From NCBI GenBank assembly GCA_022837245.1, contig JALHHX010000108.1, positions 1 to 7,235 on the forward strand: 7,235 nt of DNA, read 5' to 3'. The translations under genes and the position numbers were made by a program. Positions 1 through 6,561 of this stretch are shown here, in pieces (within the stretch, counting starts at the first letter, position 1; every line of letters starts with the position of its first letter). The stretch comes from Lentisphaerota bacterium (GTDB lineage Bacteria > Verrucomicrobiota > Kiritimatiellia > RFP12 > UBA3636). Under the pieces are notes generated by a model. That model searched no databases. It saw only the letters and a list, made by a program, of their open reading frames with translations, and was not told the DNA's origin.

Positions 1-120
1 AAATACTAAGGTTCATCTGATAGAATCACGAGGTGTCAGCATGCCGTGGGTTCCAGCTAGGTGGCTGAATTAAAATCAAGCCTATGGGATGCTAGTGAAT
101 AGATATCGGTTGAAATATAA
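1..120. other. AT-rich leader upstream of the oxidoreductase gene
   Basis: This stretch is visibly richer in A and T than the genes that follow and probably carries the promoter of the left block. I could not pick a convincing -35/-10 pair or an operator-like inverted repeat; the only dyads are very short (a GATATC palindrome near 111, and CAGC/GCTG around 54-67). One plus-strand frame stays open from base 2 to a TAA at 71-73, so these bases could be the last 23 codons of an upstream gene. The translated tail resembles nothing I know, so I do not call it a gene. Confidence 0.4.
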
Positions 121-1305
121 ATGATGAAAGAGAATAAAATAAAGATTGTTGCCGTCGGCATGGGTGGGCGCGGAAGCTGGGGTGTGCGTGAATTGTCTAA
201 GCATCCAGACTTCGAACTTGTGGCGATCGTGGATATTATCCCCGAGCGCATGGACATCTTGGCCGCGGAGTACGAGTTGGGAGAAATCGCCAAGTTCACA
301 ACCTTGAAGGAATGTTTAAAGGCGGCGCCTTCAGATGCGGTGGCCATATTCACGCCTGACGGCACGCATGCCGATCTCGTGGAGGCGGCGCTTGGGGCGG
401 GGCGTTATGTGTTCGTTGAGAAACCCCTCGACATTTCCGAGGATCGGCTTGATCGCATAATCGACGCGGACCGCAAAGCTGGCGGCAAGACTTTTGTAGG
501 CCTCAACCTGCGTTTCACGCCTGTTTACACGATGGTCCACGAGCTTGTGGCGGAGGGCGTTGCCGGGAAGGTGCTCAATATACAGGCGGACGAATTCTAC
601 AGTGGCGGACGCACATACTTCCGCCGGTGGAACAGGCTTGAGAGCATCGGGGGTGGTCTGTGGATTACCAAGGCTTGCCATGACTTCGACTTGCTATACT
701 GGATGTCAGGCGCGGAGCCAAAAACTGTTTATGCGAGCGGTGCGCTCGACTACTACAAGCCCCGGGCCGATGTGGCGCAGACTTGCCGCGACTGCCATCT
801 CAACGACATGTGCCCCGATCGCTACGAGGCGTGGATTGGCCGCGGTAGCTTGGCTGACCGGTTGAATTCCGCAACCGAGAGGGCCACCGGGCAGCGGCGA
901 GACCTGTGCCTTTTCAATTCCGACAAAGACACCCTCGATCACGGCATCGCCACTGTAACCTTCAGCAACAACGTCGTCGCGAGCTACGCGCTGACTGTCG
1001 TCACAGGCATGGACAACCGCCTGATGCGCATCGGCGGCACCAAGGGCACTATAGAGGCGGACGTGGGCGCGGCGAAAATCACGATCCGCAGGCGATATCC
1101 AAAAGGGTACGAGGAAATTGATTTGTCTGCGGCGATCAAGGGTGGGCACAGCGGAGGCGACGAACGCATTTTCCGCCAATTCGCATCGTTTGCACGCGGC
1201 GAATCTTCCCAGGTTGTTCGTCCTGCGGAAGCAGTCATGGGAGTCAGGATCGGGATTGCGGCCCGCCAGTCAACTAAGGAAAAACGCATCGTCGACTTTA
1301 AATAG
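121..1305 (+). CDS. Gfo/Idh/MocA-family oxidoreductase with four-cysteine cluster
   Basis: Probable NAD(P)-dependent sugar or cyclitol dehydrogenase of the Gfo/Idh/MocA superfamily, 394 aa, a usual length. Seen in the sequence: an N-terminal Rossmann fold with GxGxxG (G13, G15, G18) and an acidic residue ending the second strand (D38, which favours NAD over NADP); TPDGTH at 78-83; the family EKP motif at 100-102; and a C-terminal domain with K184 and H187-D188 in the catalytic helix, matching the usual Lys/His pair. There is no signal peptide or Tat motif, so it should be cytoplasmic. An unusual feature is CxxCxxxxxC at C222, C225 and C231 plus C263, a likely metal-binding cluster. Two ATGs are adjacent (121 and 124); neither has a Shine-Dalgarno sequence, so the first is kept. 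The exported hydrolase-like gene starts 22 bases downstream, suggesting one transcript and a role in sugar catabolism. The exact substrate is unknown. Confidence 0.9.
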   Translation: MMKENKIKIVAVGMGGRGSWGVRELSKHPDFELVAIVDIIPERMDILAAEYELGEIAKFTTLKECLKAAPSDAVAIFTPDGTHADLVEAALGAGRYVFVEKPLDISEDRLDRIIDADRKAGGKTFVGLNLRFTPVYTMVHELVAEGVAGKVLNIQADEFYSGGRTYFRRWNRLESIGGGLWITKACHDFDLLYWMSGAEPKTVYASGALDYYKPRADVAQTCRDCHLNDMCPDRYEAWIGRGSLADRLNSATERATGQRRDLCLFNSDKDTLDHGIATVTFSNNVVASYALTVVTGMDNRLMRIGGTKGTIEADVGAAKITIRRRYPKGYEEIDLSAAIKGGHSGGDERIFRQFASFARGESSQVVRPAEAVMGVRIGIAARQSTKEKRIVDFK

Positions 1306-1327
1306 TTTATAAAACCTTTGCTTCCCC

Positions 1328-1420
1328 ATGAAAATATTCATCATGCTGTTTGGAAAAACCAAGGTCGCTCTGCTGATCGTCCTGCTTGCGGTCTGTTTGG
1401 CGCTGAATTCGTCCGGCGAG
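1328..1420 (+). other. Signal-peptide-coding segment of the exported protein
   Basis: The first ~31 residues have K10 and K12 followed by a continuous hydrophobic core (V13 to L26) and then small polar residues (N-S-S-G), the layout of a Sec signal peptide. If translation starts at the internal ATG at 1343, the n-region shortens to MLFGKTK, which is more typical than the hydrophobic extension MKIFI. The cleavage site cannot be fixed by eye; it probably lies around residues 27-31. Confidence 0.7.
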
Positions 1421-4348
1421 GTCACAGTGCGCGCGCGCGTCACCAAAGTGGAACCCGAGGCACGTGTGCGCATCCTCTGGACATGGGGTGGCAGGGGGCA
1501 GACCGCTGGTGATCCGGTAAATGGTGAATTCACAGAGGTGCCGCTGTCCAAAATGGAGAGTCCGAAGCCGATCGTGGGCGATCCTTTCTCCCTCGGCGCC
1601 GATGAACTCGACGCCTTGCTCGGCGGGCCGGGTGCGAACGATGAATATCTTGTCGAAAAAGGCAAATCCAGCGACTATCACTGGCTGCTCCCAGGAGTGT
1701 GGTCGCCTGCCGTGCCATTGTCGAGCTTCCGCAACAACGGTCTGAAGTACCTGACAGTCGGGGCTCGCGGCTGCTCGCTTGCCGACCACCGCAAGACGGT
1801 TAATCTGAAGAGCGTTGTTTTCGAATTTGAGATTCTGGAGAACGGCGAGTCGCGAAAAGTCTTTTCAGAAGCCGGACCTGATGGCCCCGTGGCGACGATC
1901 ATCCTGCCCGCCCGCGCCCTCAACGCGAACCCGTCCGATCCGGCCACGTTGTATCGCGCGTGCGGCCTTGCCGAATACTCCCGGCGCTTGCGCGAGATGA
2001 TGGAGGCTGTCCCCTGGGCGGAAGACCGTCTGCCGGAACGCTACGAGATAATCACCGACTGCGGCGGCTACGGGACTCAACTTTTCGCCCGCACAAGCAA
2101 CCGCGAGGTGTTCGACGATGAATTCCGCATACTGCGGCAGATGGGCGTGAATGGGCTGCGGGGAAAGCCGTCGTTCTTCGACGCCTACATCCGCGAGGGG
2201 AGGCCAGGGGCTCTCGCGCTCTCGAAGGCGATGATCGGGGGAGTGGATGGCTACCCCTACATCCCCGCGCCGTGGGACCGCGATGCGAAGCGCTTCAGAC
2301 CGCTGCCATGGGAGGAGGGGGCCGGCTGCCTCTACCATCCTGTCTATTCGAATCGGACAACGCAGGCGCAGGCTCAGGTCGCCAAAGCGTTGAAGAGAGT
2401 CGAGGGACTCCCCTTCGAGACATGCTGGTTGCTGAGCATCGACGAAATTGGCGATGCCTTTGGCGGCACGGCGGAGGGGCGCAGCCATATGGGCGTTTGC
2501 CCTTGTTGCATAGCCAAATTCCGCGACTACCTGCGCGGCCACGGTGTGACGCCGGCTGATTTCGATGAGAATAGCTGGGACGCGGTGCGCCCGACATTCG
2601 GATATTTCTCGAAGCCATACGTGGAGCGTGTGCGCGAAGCGGAGGAGCAGTGCCGTAAAGACGCCGCGCGCCTGCCCGACACCGTCGATCCGCGAGTGGT
2701 AAAGATGGAGCAGGATATTGACGAGCTGATGGGGGAGGTGATGGAGAACGCCGAGCCGGACGTGCCGACAGGACCGGCCGCAGTTGAATCCGACCTGCCG
2801 CTCTCCGCGCGCGGCTGGCACAAACTAACATATTGGTCGCGCCGTTTCTTGAACGACGGTTCAGTAATGCTGTTCACGCCGATGCGCGACGCCTTCGCGG
2901 CGGCCAACGCTGGAAAACGCGACGCGATCTCGGCGGGCAAGACCGATTCGCCGGTAGCGCGCCAACCGTGGCTTTTCACATATGCGCTTCGCGGCAACAC
3001 TTTTTTGATGGGCGGCCAGAGCATCGACTTTTTCGACTTCTACCGTTACGCCGACACCGGCTTCATGTACGAGACATCCAACCGCGATCCGAGGGTGTGG
3101 TCGTGGGACAGCTACCTCTGCGACGTCGGGCGGATGCTACACGACAAAATGGGTCTTGCCTTCGGGATCTATATCAAGCCGCACCGCGGCGCGGGCACGC
3201 AGCGCGCGCTCTCCGCGGTCGCGCGCAGCGCACGCACGCTGTACTGGTACACATACGGCCCGGAGTGGACCAAGGGCGACTCATTTGGCGGCTCCACCAA
3301 CACAATGGTTATCGTAAGCCAGACCGCCCGCCTCATCGGCGAGGCTGAGCCGGTAACGTGGGACGGACGCTGGACTTTTCCGGCCGAGGTCGCCGTAGTC
3401 CGTCCCCGTACCTCGGAATTCTTCGGCAACAGCGCCCAGTGGGAAGATGGCAAATGGGTTTACACGGCGCTCCAGCAGGCGCATCTGCCAATGGATCCGC
3501 TAGACGAGGAATGGCTCATGAGCGAGGATCTGTCCCAATACAAAGCCATATACGTCACCGGGTCGCACATACGGCGGGAGGTCGCGGCGCGGCTCATCGA
3601 ATACGTCAAGGCAGGCGGCGCGCTCTTCACTGGCTGCGGTGGACTTTACCGCGACGAGGCGGGCGAAGTGATACAGGAGCTTTTCCCTGTCTTTGGTGTC
3701 CAATCGCGCACCGATCCCGAACTGTGGGGCAGGGTGCCGCGCTACGGCGCCACCGGGCTGGGCGCCGTTAGCGCAATCTCAAACGCGCCTGCGAGCGCCC
3801 TAGTTAAACTCTCCGACGGTTCATCCTTCGGGTTGCTAGTCGGCTGGGAGAAATTCAAGGCGGCGCCCGGCGCAGAAGTGTTGGCGACGTTCGGCGACGG
3901 TTCTCCGGCGCTTGTGCGCAACCGGTTTGGCAAGGGGATCGCCTATCTCGCCGGCTGGTACACAGGCGTCGAATATGCCACGTCGGTTATGAAGGAAGGC
4001 TACAACACGGCCACCGACTTCCCGCCGGGGCAACGCGCCGTCATGGCGATGCCGGCGGTCGTGGCCGGTGCTAAACCGGTGGTCGACGCATCAAGCCCTG
4101 CTGTCGAGGGCGTGCGCATGATCAACCCTGGAACTGGCCGCGAGGCTATCGTGCTGATGAACTGGGGCCGTAGCGGCCATAACCTTGTCGGCATAGAAGA
4201 TCTGAGTGTCCGCATCCGCGATGCCGGCGCTTGGAAAGGCGCGCGTTCAGTGTCGCAACGCCGCGCCGTGCCCGCCCGACGTGATGGTGCGGACCTTGTG
4301 CTCGACCTCGGCCAACTCGGCAACGGGGACGTCCTTTTGCTGGAGTAA
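1328..4348 (+). CDS. Large exported glycoside-hydrolase-like protein
   Basis: This 1006-aa protein is probably a secreted or periplasmic carbohydrate-active enzyme; I cannot name its family. Seen: a Lys-containing n-region and a hydrophobic run at 13-26 (signal peptide; C23 follows L-A-V, a poor lipobox). A beta-rich region spans about 30-230. A TIM-barrel-like part begins near D244-C245-G246-G247-Y. It contains D372-E373 at a strand end, then CPCC (391-394) followed by FRDYL, an arrangement I know from GH42-like proteins, then YWSRRF (502-507) and FMYETSN with E582. E373 and E582 are candidate acid/base and nucleophile (inference). Residues ~685-850 look like the Rossmann-like beta-galactosidase trimerisation domain (VKAGGALFTGCGG at 760-772). 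The last ~100 residues are beta-rich. A charged helical stretch (429-489) looks like an insertion. Start: ATG 1328, but ATG 1343 would give a more typical signal peptide. No Shine-Dalgarno is seen. It follows the oxidoreductase by 22 bases. It could be catalytically inactive or a binding protein. Confidence 0.8.
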   Translation: MKIFIMLFGKTKVALLIVLLAVCLALNSSGEVTVRARVTKVEPEARVRILWTWGGRGQTAGDPVNGEFTEVPLSKMESPKPIVGDPFSLGADELDALLGGPGANDEYLVEKGKSSDYHWLLPGVWSPAVPLSSFRNNGLKYLTVGARGCSLADHRKTVNLKSVVFEFEILENGESRKVFSEAGPDGPVATIILPARALNANPSDPATLYRACGLAEYSRRLREMMEAVPWAEDRLPERYEIITDCGGYGTQLFARTSNREVFDDEFRILRQMGVNGLRGKPSFFDAYIREGRPGALALSKAMIGGVDGYPYIPAPWDRDAKRFRPLPWEEGAGCLYHPVYSNRTTQAQAQVAKALKRVEGLPFETCWLLSIDEIGDAFGGTAEGRSHMGVCPCCIAKFRDYLRGHGVTPADFDENSWDAVRPTFGYFSKPYVERVREAEEQCRKDAARLPDTVDPRVVKMEQDIDELMGEVMENAEPDVPTGPAAVESDLPLSARGWHKLTYWSRRFLNDGSVMLFTPMRDAFAAANAGKRDAISAGKTDSPVARQPWLFTYALRGNTFLMGGQSIDFFDFYRYADTGFMYETSNRDPRVWSWDSYLCDVGRMLHDKMGLAFGIYIKPHRGAGTQRALSAVARSARTLYWYTYGPEWTKGDSFGGSTNTMVIVSQTARLIGEAEPVTWDGRWTFPAEVAVVRPRTSEFFGNSAQWEDGKWVYTALQQAHLPMDPLDEEWLMSEDLSQYKAIYVTGSHIRREVAARLIEYVKAGGALFTGCGGLYRDEAGEVIQELFPVFGVQSRTDPELWGRVPRYGATGLGAVSAISNAPASALVKLSDGSSFGLLVGWEKFKAAPGAEVLATFGDGSPALVRNRFGKGIAYLAGWYTGVEYATSVMKEGYNTATDFPPGQRAVMAMPAVVAGAKPVVDASSPAVEGVRMINPGTGREAIVLMNWGRSGHNLVGIEDLSVRIRDAGAWKGARSVSQRRAVPARRDGADLVLDLGQLGNGDVLLLE

Positions 4349-4384
4349 AACGCAAACTCCCAAGTAGTCTGAAAATTGTACGCT

Positions 4385-4431
4385 GGCAACTGAAACCTAA
4401 CCTTTGGGGAAATATAGGTTTGTGAGTTGCT
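4385..4431. terminator. Interrupted hairpin between convergent genes, possible shared terminator
   Basis: Two nested inverted repeats lie in the 100-base gap where the left and right blocks converge. The outer arm GCAACT (4386-4391) pairs with AGTTGC (4425-4430), with a possible extra G-U pair at 4385/4431. The inner arm AAACCTA (4393-4399) pairs with TAGGTTT (4415-4421). The two stems are separated by a 1-by-3 internal loop, and the apical loop is 15 bases (4400-4414). The position suits a bidirectional terminator ending both the exported-protein gene and thrC. Against a classical intrinsic terminator, the stem is not GC-rich and no T-run follows it directly on either strand. Confidence 0.5.
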
Positions 4432-4448
4432 CCTACACTGTCCTATGC

Positions 4449-5849
4449 TTACACGTTGTCGCTAATCTCCCGATCGATGTAGCGTGCGATGGTTTCGTAG
4501 TCGTTCGGCAAAATTTCTTTGCGGCTTGGAAGCCCTTTCAGAGCTTCGATTTGCGGGGCAGTGGCAAGACCTGTCTTGCCCGTCGCTCTTTCGATGGCAC
4601 CGGGAAATTTGGCGGGATGCGCTGTGGCTAGGCAGATAACAGGGGAGCCCGATTCCTTCTGCGAAAGCGCAACGTGTACGCCGACAGCCGAATGCGGGTC
4701 GAGGAGATAGTCGAATTCCTCGTGGAAACGGCGGATTGTTGCCAGCGTGTCGTTTGTGTCTGCCCGGCCTGCACGGATAAACGGATCAAACTCGCCGGAG
4801 CCCGTTATCCGGTCGATTGAGAGGCGTTTGTTTTGCGCGAACGACATCATCCAGTCATTGAGTTTGGCAGGATCTCGTCCGGCGCGCAGGAAAAGCCAGC
4901 GTTCGAAATTCGAGGCGATCTGGATATCCATTGAGGGGCTTAGGGTGGGAACCACTCCGCCGATCGAATAGACTCCGGTGTTGAAGAAGCGGGAGAGAAT
5001 GTCGTTCTCGTTCGTGGCGAGGTAGAGCTTGTCGACCGGCAACCCCATGAGCGCCGCCGCGTAGCCGGCGAAAATGTCTCCGAAGTTGCCGGTGGGCACG
5101 CAGAACGAAACCTTCGCGGCGCCGGTGCGCGCCTGCACCTTGAACGCGCTGTAAAAGTAGTAAACAACCTGGGCTAGAACCCGCGCCCAGTTGATGGAGT
5201 TCACGGCGCCGAGGTGATGTTTGTCCTTGAACTTAAGGTCGCCGAAAAGTTTCTTGACGATACTCTGCGCGTCGTCGAACGTGCCCTGAAGGGCGATGTT
5301 GAAGACGTTGGAATCGGTCACCGTCGTCATCTGCATTTCCTGGACGGGGCTGACTCGTCCGTGGGGGTGCATGACGAAAATGCGGATGCCTTTGCGGTTG
5401 CGCACGCCATGTATGGCGGCGGAGCCGGTGTCGCCTGATGTGGCGGCTACGATATTCAGCTCCCCTCCTGATCTGGCCAGGAGGTGCTCGAACATATTTC
5501 CGAGAAACTGGAGGGCGACGTCTTTGAATGCGAGGGTGGGGCCGTGGAAGAGCTCCATGATGTGGACGGAGCCGACTTTCTTGACCGGCGCGACCTCGCT
5601 GTCGCGGAAGACCGCGTAGCTGCGGTTGACTATGCCGCGCAGATCCGCCTCCGGGATGTCATCCGCATAGAGCTTGATGATTTCGCAGGCCAGATCCTTG
5701 TAGGAGAGTTTAGCCCACGAGGGGAGCTTTGCGGAGACGTCCGGGAAAGACTCCGGCAACAGGAGCCCGCCGTCGCGGGCGAGGCCGGTCATGACCGCTT
5801 CGCTGAAGGTGGCGGGTGGGACGCCGCCCCGTGTGCTCACGTACTTCAT
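4449..5849 (-). CDS. thrC: Threonine synthase
   Basis: This PLP enzyme converts O-phospho-L-homoserine and water to threonine and phosphate, the last step of threonine synthesis in the cytoplasm. At 466 aa it has the normal length of the longer E. coli/yeast-type class, and it looks complete. Seen: an N-terminal threonine synthase domain (STRGG at 5-9, RDGGLLLPE at 25-33); the PLP-lysine motif HGPTLAFKD with K109; SGDTGSAA (138-145) and PTGNFGD (252-258), the cofactor phosphate-binding and neighbouring loops; NSINWARVLAQ (217-227); and TAHPAKF (409-415) near the C-terminus. The ATG at 5849 follows the pyrE stop (TGA) by a single base, with no Shine-Dalgarno, so translation probably depends on ribosomes finishing pyrE. 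No homoserine kinase or homoserine dehydrogenase gene is beside it here. It converges on the exported-protein gene, with a hairpin between the two. Confidence 0.97.
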   Translation of the reverse strand: MKYVSTRGGVPPATFSEAVMTGLARDGGLLLPESFPDVSAKLPSWAKLSYKDLACEIIKLYADDIPEADLRGIVNRSYAVFRDSEVAPVKKVGSVHIMELFHGPTLAFKDVALQFLGNMFEHLLARSGGELNIVAATSGDTGSAAIHGVRNRKGIRIFVMHPHGRVSPVQEMQMTTVTDSNVFNIALQGTFDDAQSIVKKLFGDLKFKDKHHLGAVNSINWARVLAQVVYYFYSAFKVQARTGAAKVSFCVPTGNFGDIFAGYAAALMGLPVDKLYLATNENDILSRFFNTGVYSIGGVVPTLSPSMDIQIASNFERWLFLRAGRDPAKLNDWMMSFAQNKRLSIDRITGSGEFDPFIRAGRADTNDTLATIRRFHEEFDYLLDPHSAVGVHVALSQKESGSPVICLATAHPAKFPGAIERATGKTGLATAPQIEALKGLPSRKEILPNDYETIARYIDREISDNV

Positions 5850-5850
5850 A

Positions 5851-6423
5851 TCAAGAGCCGGGATGGATTGCCTTGGAGCCGCGTGCGCAATGCGGGCATT
5901 CCTTTTGTTCCCATGTCACAGGCGACATCTGCAGGAGCGAGTAGTGCGGGATCGAACCAAACTTCGCGGCGCCGTTGCTGCGATCCACGAGAGTCATCAC
6001 GGCTAGCACCCTGCCACCGTTGGCCTCCACGATGTCTATAGTCTCCTGGACGCGTCCGCCGCGCGTAACGACGTCCTCGGCGACGATGACCGGCTCCTCA
6101 GGCAGTATGCCGAAGCGCCGCAAGACCAGTTTGCCGTCCTGTTTCTCGGTGAAAATGCTTTTCTTCTCTAGCGCCCGCGCAACCTCGTAGCCCACGAGTA
6201 TTCCGCCCAGAGCAGGGGATATAACGGTGGTAGCTTCGGTCGCGATTTCCTTAGGCAGCATTTTAGCAAGTTCAGCACAGAGCTTTTCGGCCTGGCGGGG
6301 GAAGCGCAGCAGATTCGCGCACTGGAAAAAATCGGCGCTGTGCAGGCCCGACCTCAATTCAAAATGTCCGTGCAGGAGTGCGCCCGTGTTAGTTAGAATC
6401 TCGAGAACTTGCTGTTGTGTCAT
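5851..6423 (-). CDS. pyrE: Orotate phosphoribosyltransferase
   Basis: It transfers the phosphoribosyl group of PRPP to orotate, giving OMP in de novo pyrimidine synthesis in the cytoplasm. At 190 aa it has normal length. Seen: the N-terminal substrate region (GHFELRSGLHS, 19-29; family proteins have a similar F-x-L-x-S-G-x-H-S), SPALGGILVGYEVA (69-82), FTEKQDG (91-97, the flexible catalytic loop region) and the PRPP-binding signature VIVAEDVVTRGGR (112-124), in which E116-D117 is the acidic pair. The C-terminus carries C176-P-H-C179 and ends in PGS, a tail I know from PyrE proteins of several non-proteobacterial lineages; it may bind a metal. The start ATG at 6423 is preceded only by a weak AAGGGC about 12 bases upstream. 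It leads a probable two-gene unit with thrC, one base downstream; a candidate promoter lies ~95 bases upstream. Confidence 0.96.
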   Translation of the reverse strand: MTQQQVLEILTNTGALLHGHFELRSGLHSADFFQCANLLRFPRQAEKLCAELAKMLPKEIATEATTVISPALGGILVGYEVARALEKKSIFTEKQDGKLVLRRFGILPEEPVIVAEDVVTRGGRVQETIDIVEANGGRVLAVMTLVDRSNGAAKFGSIPHYSLLQMSPVTWEQKECPHCARGSKAIHPGS

Positions 6424-6515
6424 AGTTGATTAAAGCCCTTCGTTGGTTGTTGTTGGGAAAGTAAAAAGAAAACCTGGCAGCCACCACCCACTTCGCGCCG
6501 CTTGAAAACGTGAGC

Positions 6516-6545
6516 AGTATATCGTGAACCATGGCTTCCCGGCAA
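6516..6545 (-). promoter_or_regulatory. Candidate sigma-70-type promoter for pyrE-thrC
   Basis: Reading the minus strand in the gap between comF and pyrE, TTGCCG (6545-6540, 4 of 6 matches to the -35 consensus) is followed after 18 bases by TATACT (6521-6516, 5 of 6 matches to the -10). Transcription would begin near 6509, giving a leader of about 85 bases before the pyrE ATG. The leader ends in a pyrimidine-rich, then AAC-rich stretch. I found no clear attenuator hairpin in it, only a tight TGGC/GCCA dyad near 6475. The match was found by eye, so it is tentative. Confidence 0.45.
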
Positions 6546-6561
6546 CAAAAATCCATTTTCA

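Noticed and set aside
2..73. Possible C-terminal end of an upstream plus-strand gene
   Set aside because: Only 23 codons are visible, with AT-rich composition unlike the other genes and no recognisable residues; chance is a sufficient explanation.
706..1179. 157-codon minus-strand frame inside the oxidoreductase gene
   Set aside because: Shadow of the Gfo/Idh/MocA reading frame; no recognisable protein features.
1328..1396. Lipoprotein signal with C23 as the lipid-modified residue
   Set aside because: The residues before C23 are L-A-V; Val directly before the Cys does not fit the usual lipobox (Gly, Ala or Ser), so a type I signal is more likely.
1865..2821. 318-codon open frame on the minus strand inside the exported-protein gene
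   Set aside because: Antisense shadow of a GC-rich gene; its translation is rich in Arg, Ala and His without recognisable motifs, while the plus strand shows a coherent domain series.
5484..6041. 185-codon plus-strand frame across the thrC-pyrE junction
   Set aside because: It lies opposite two well-identified genes and has no family motifs.
6455..6482. TGGC/GCCA dyad followed by a T-rich tract in the pyrE leader (minus strand), resembling an attenuator
   Set aside because: The loop would be a single base and the stem four pairs, too small to act as a terminator hairpin.
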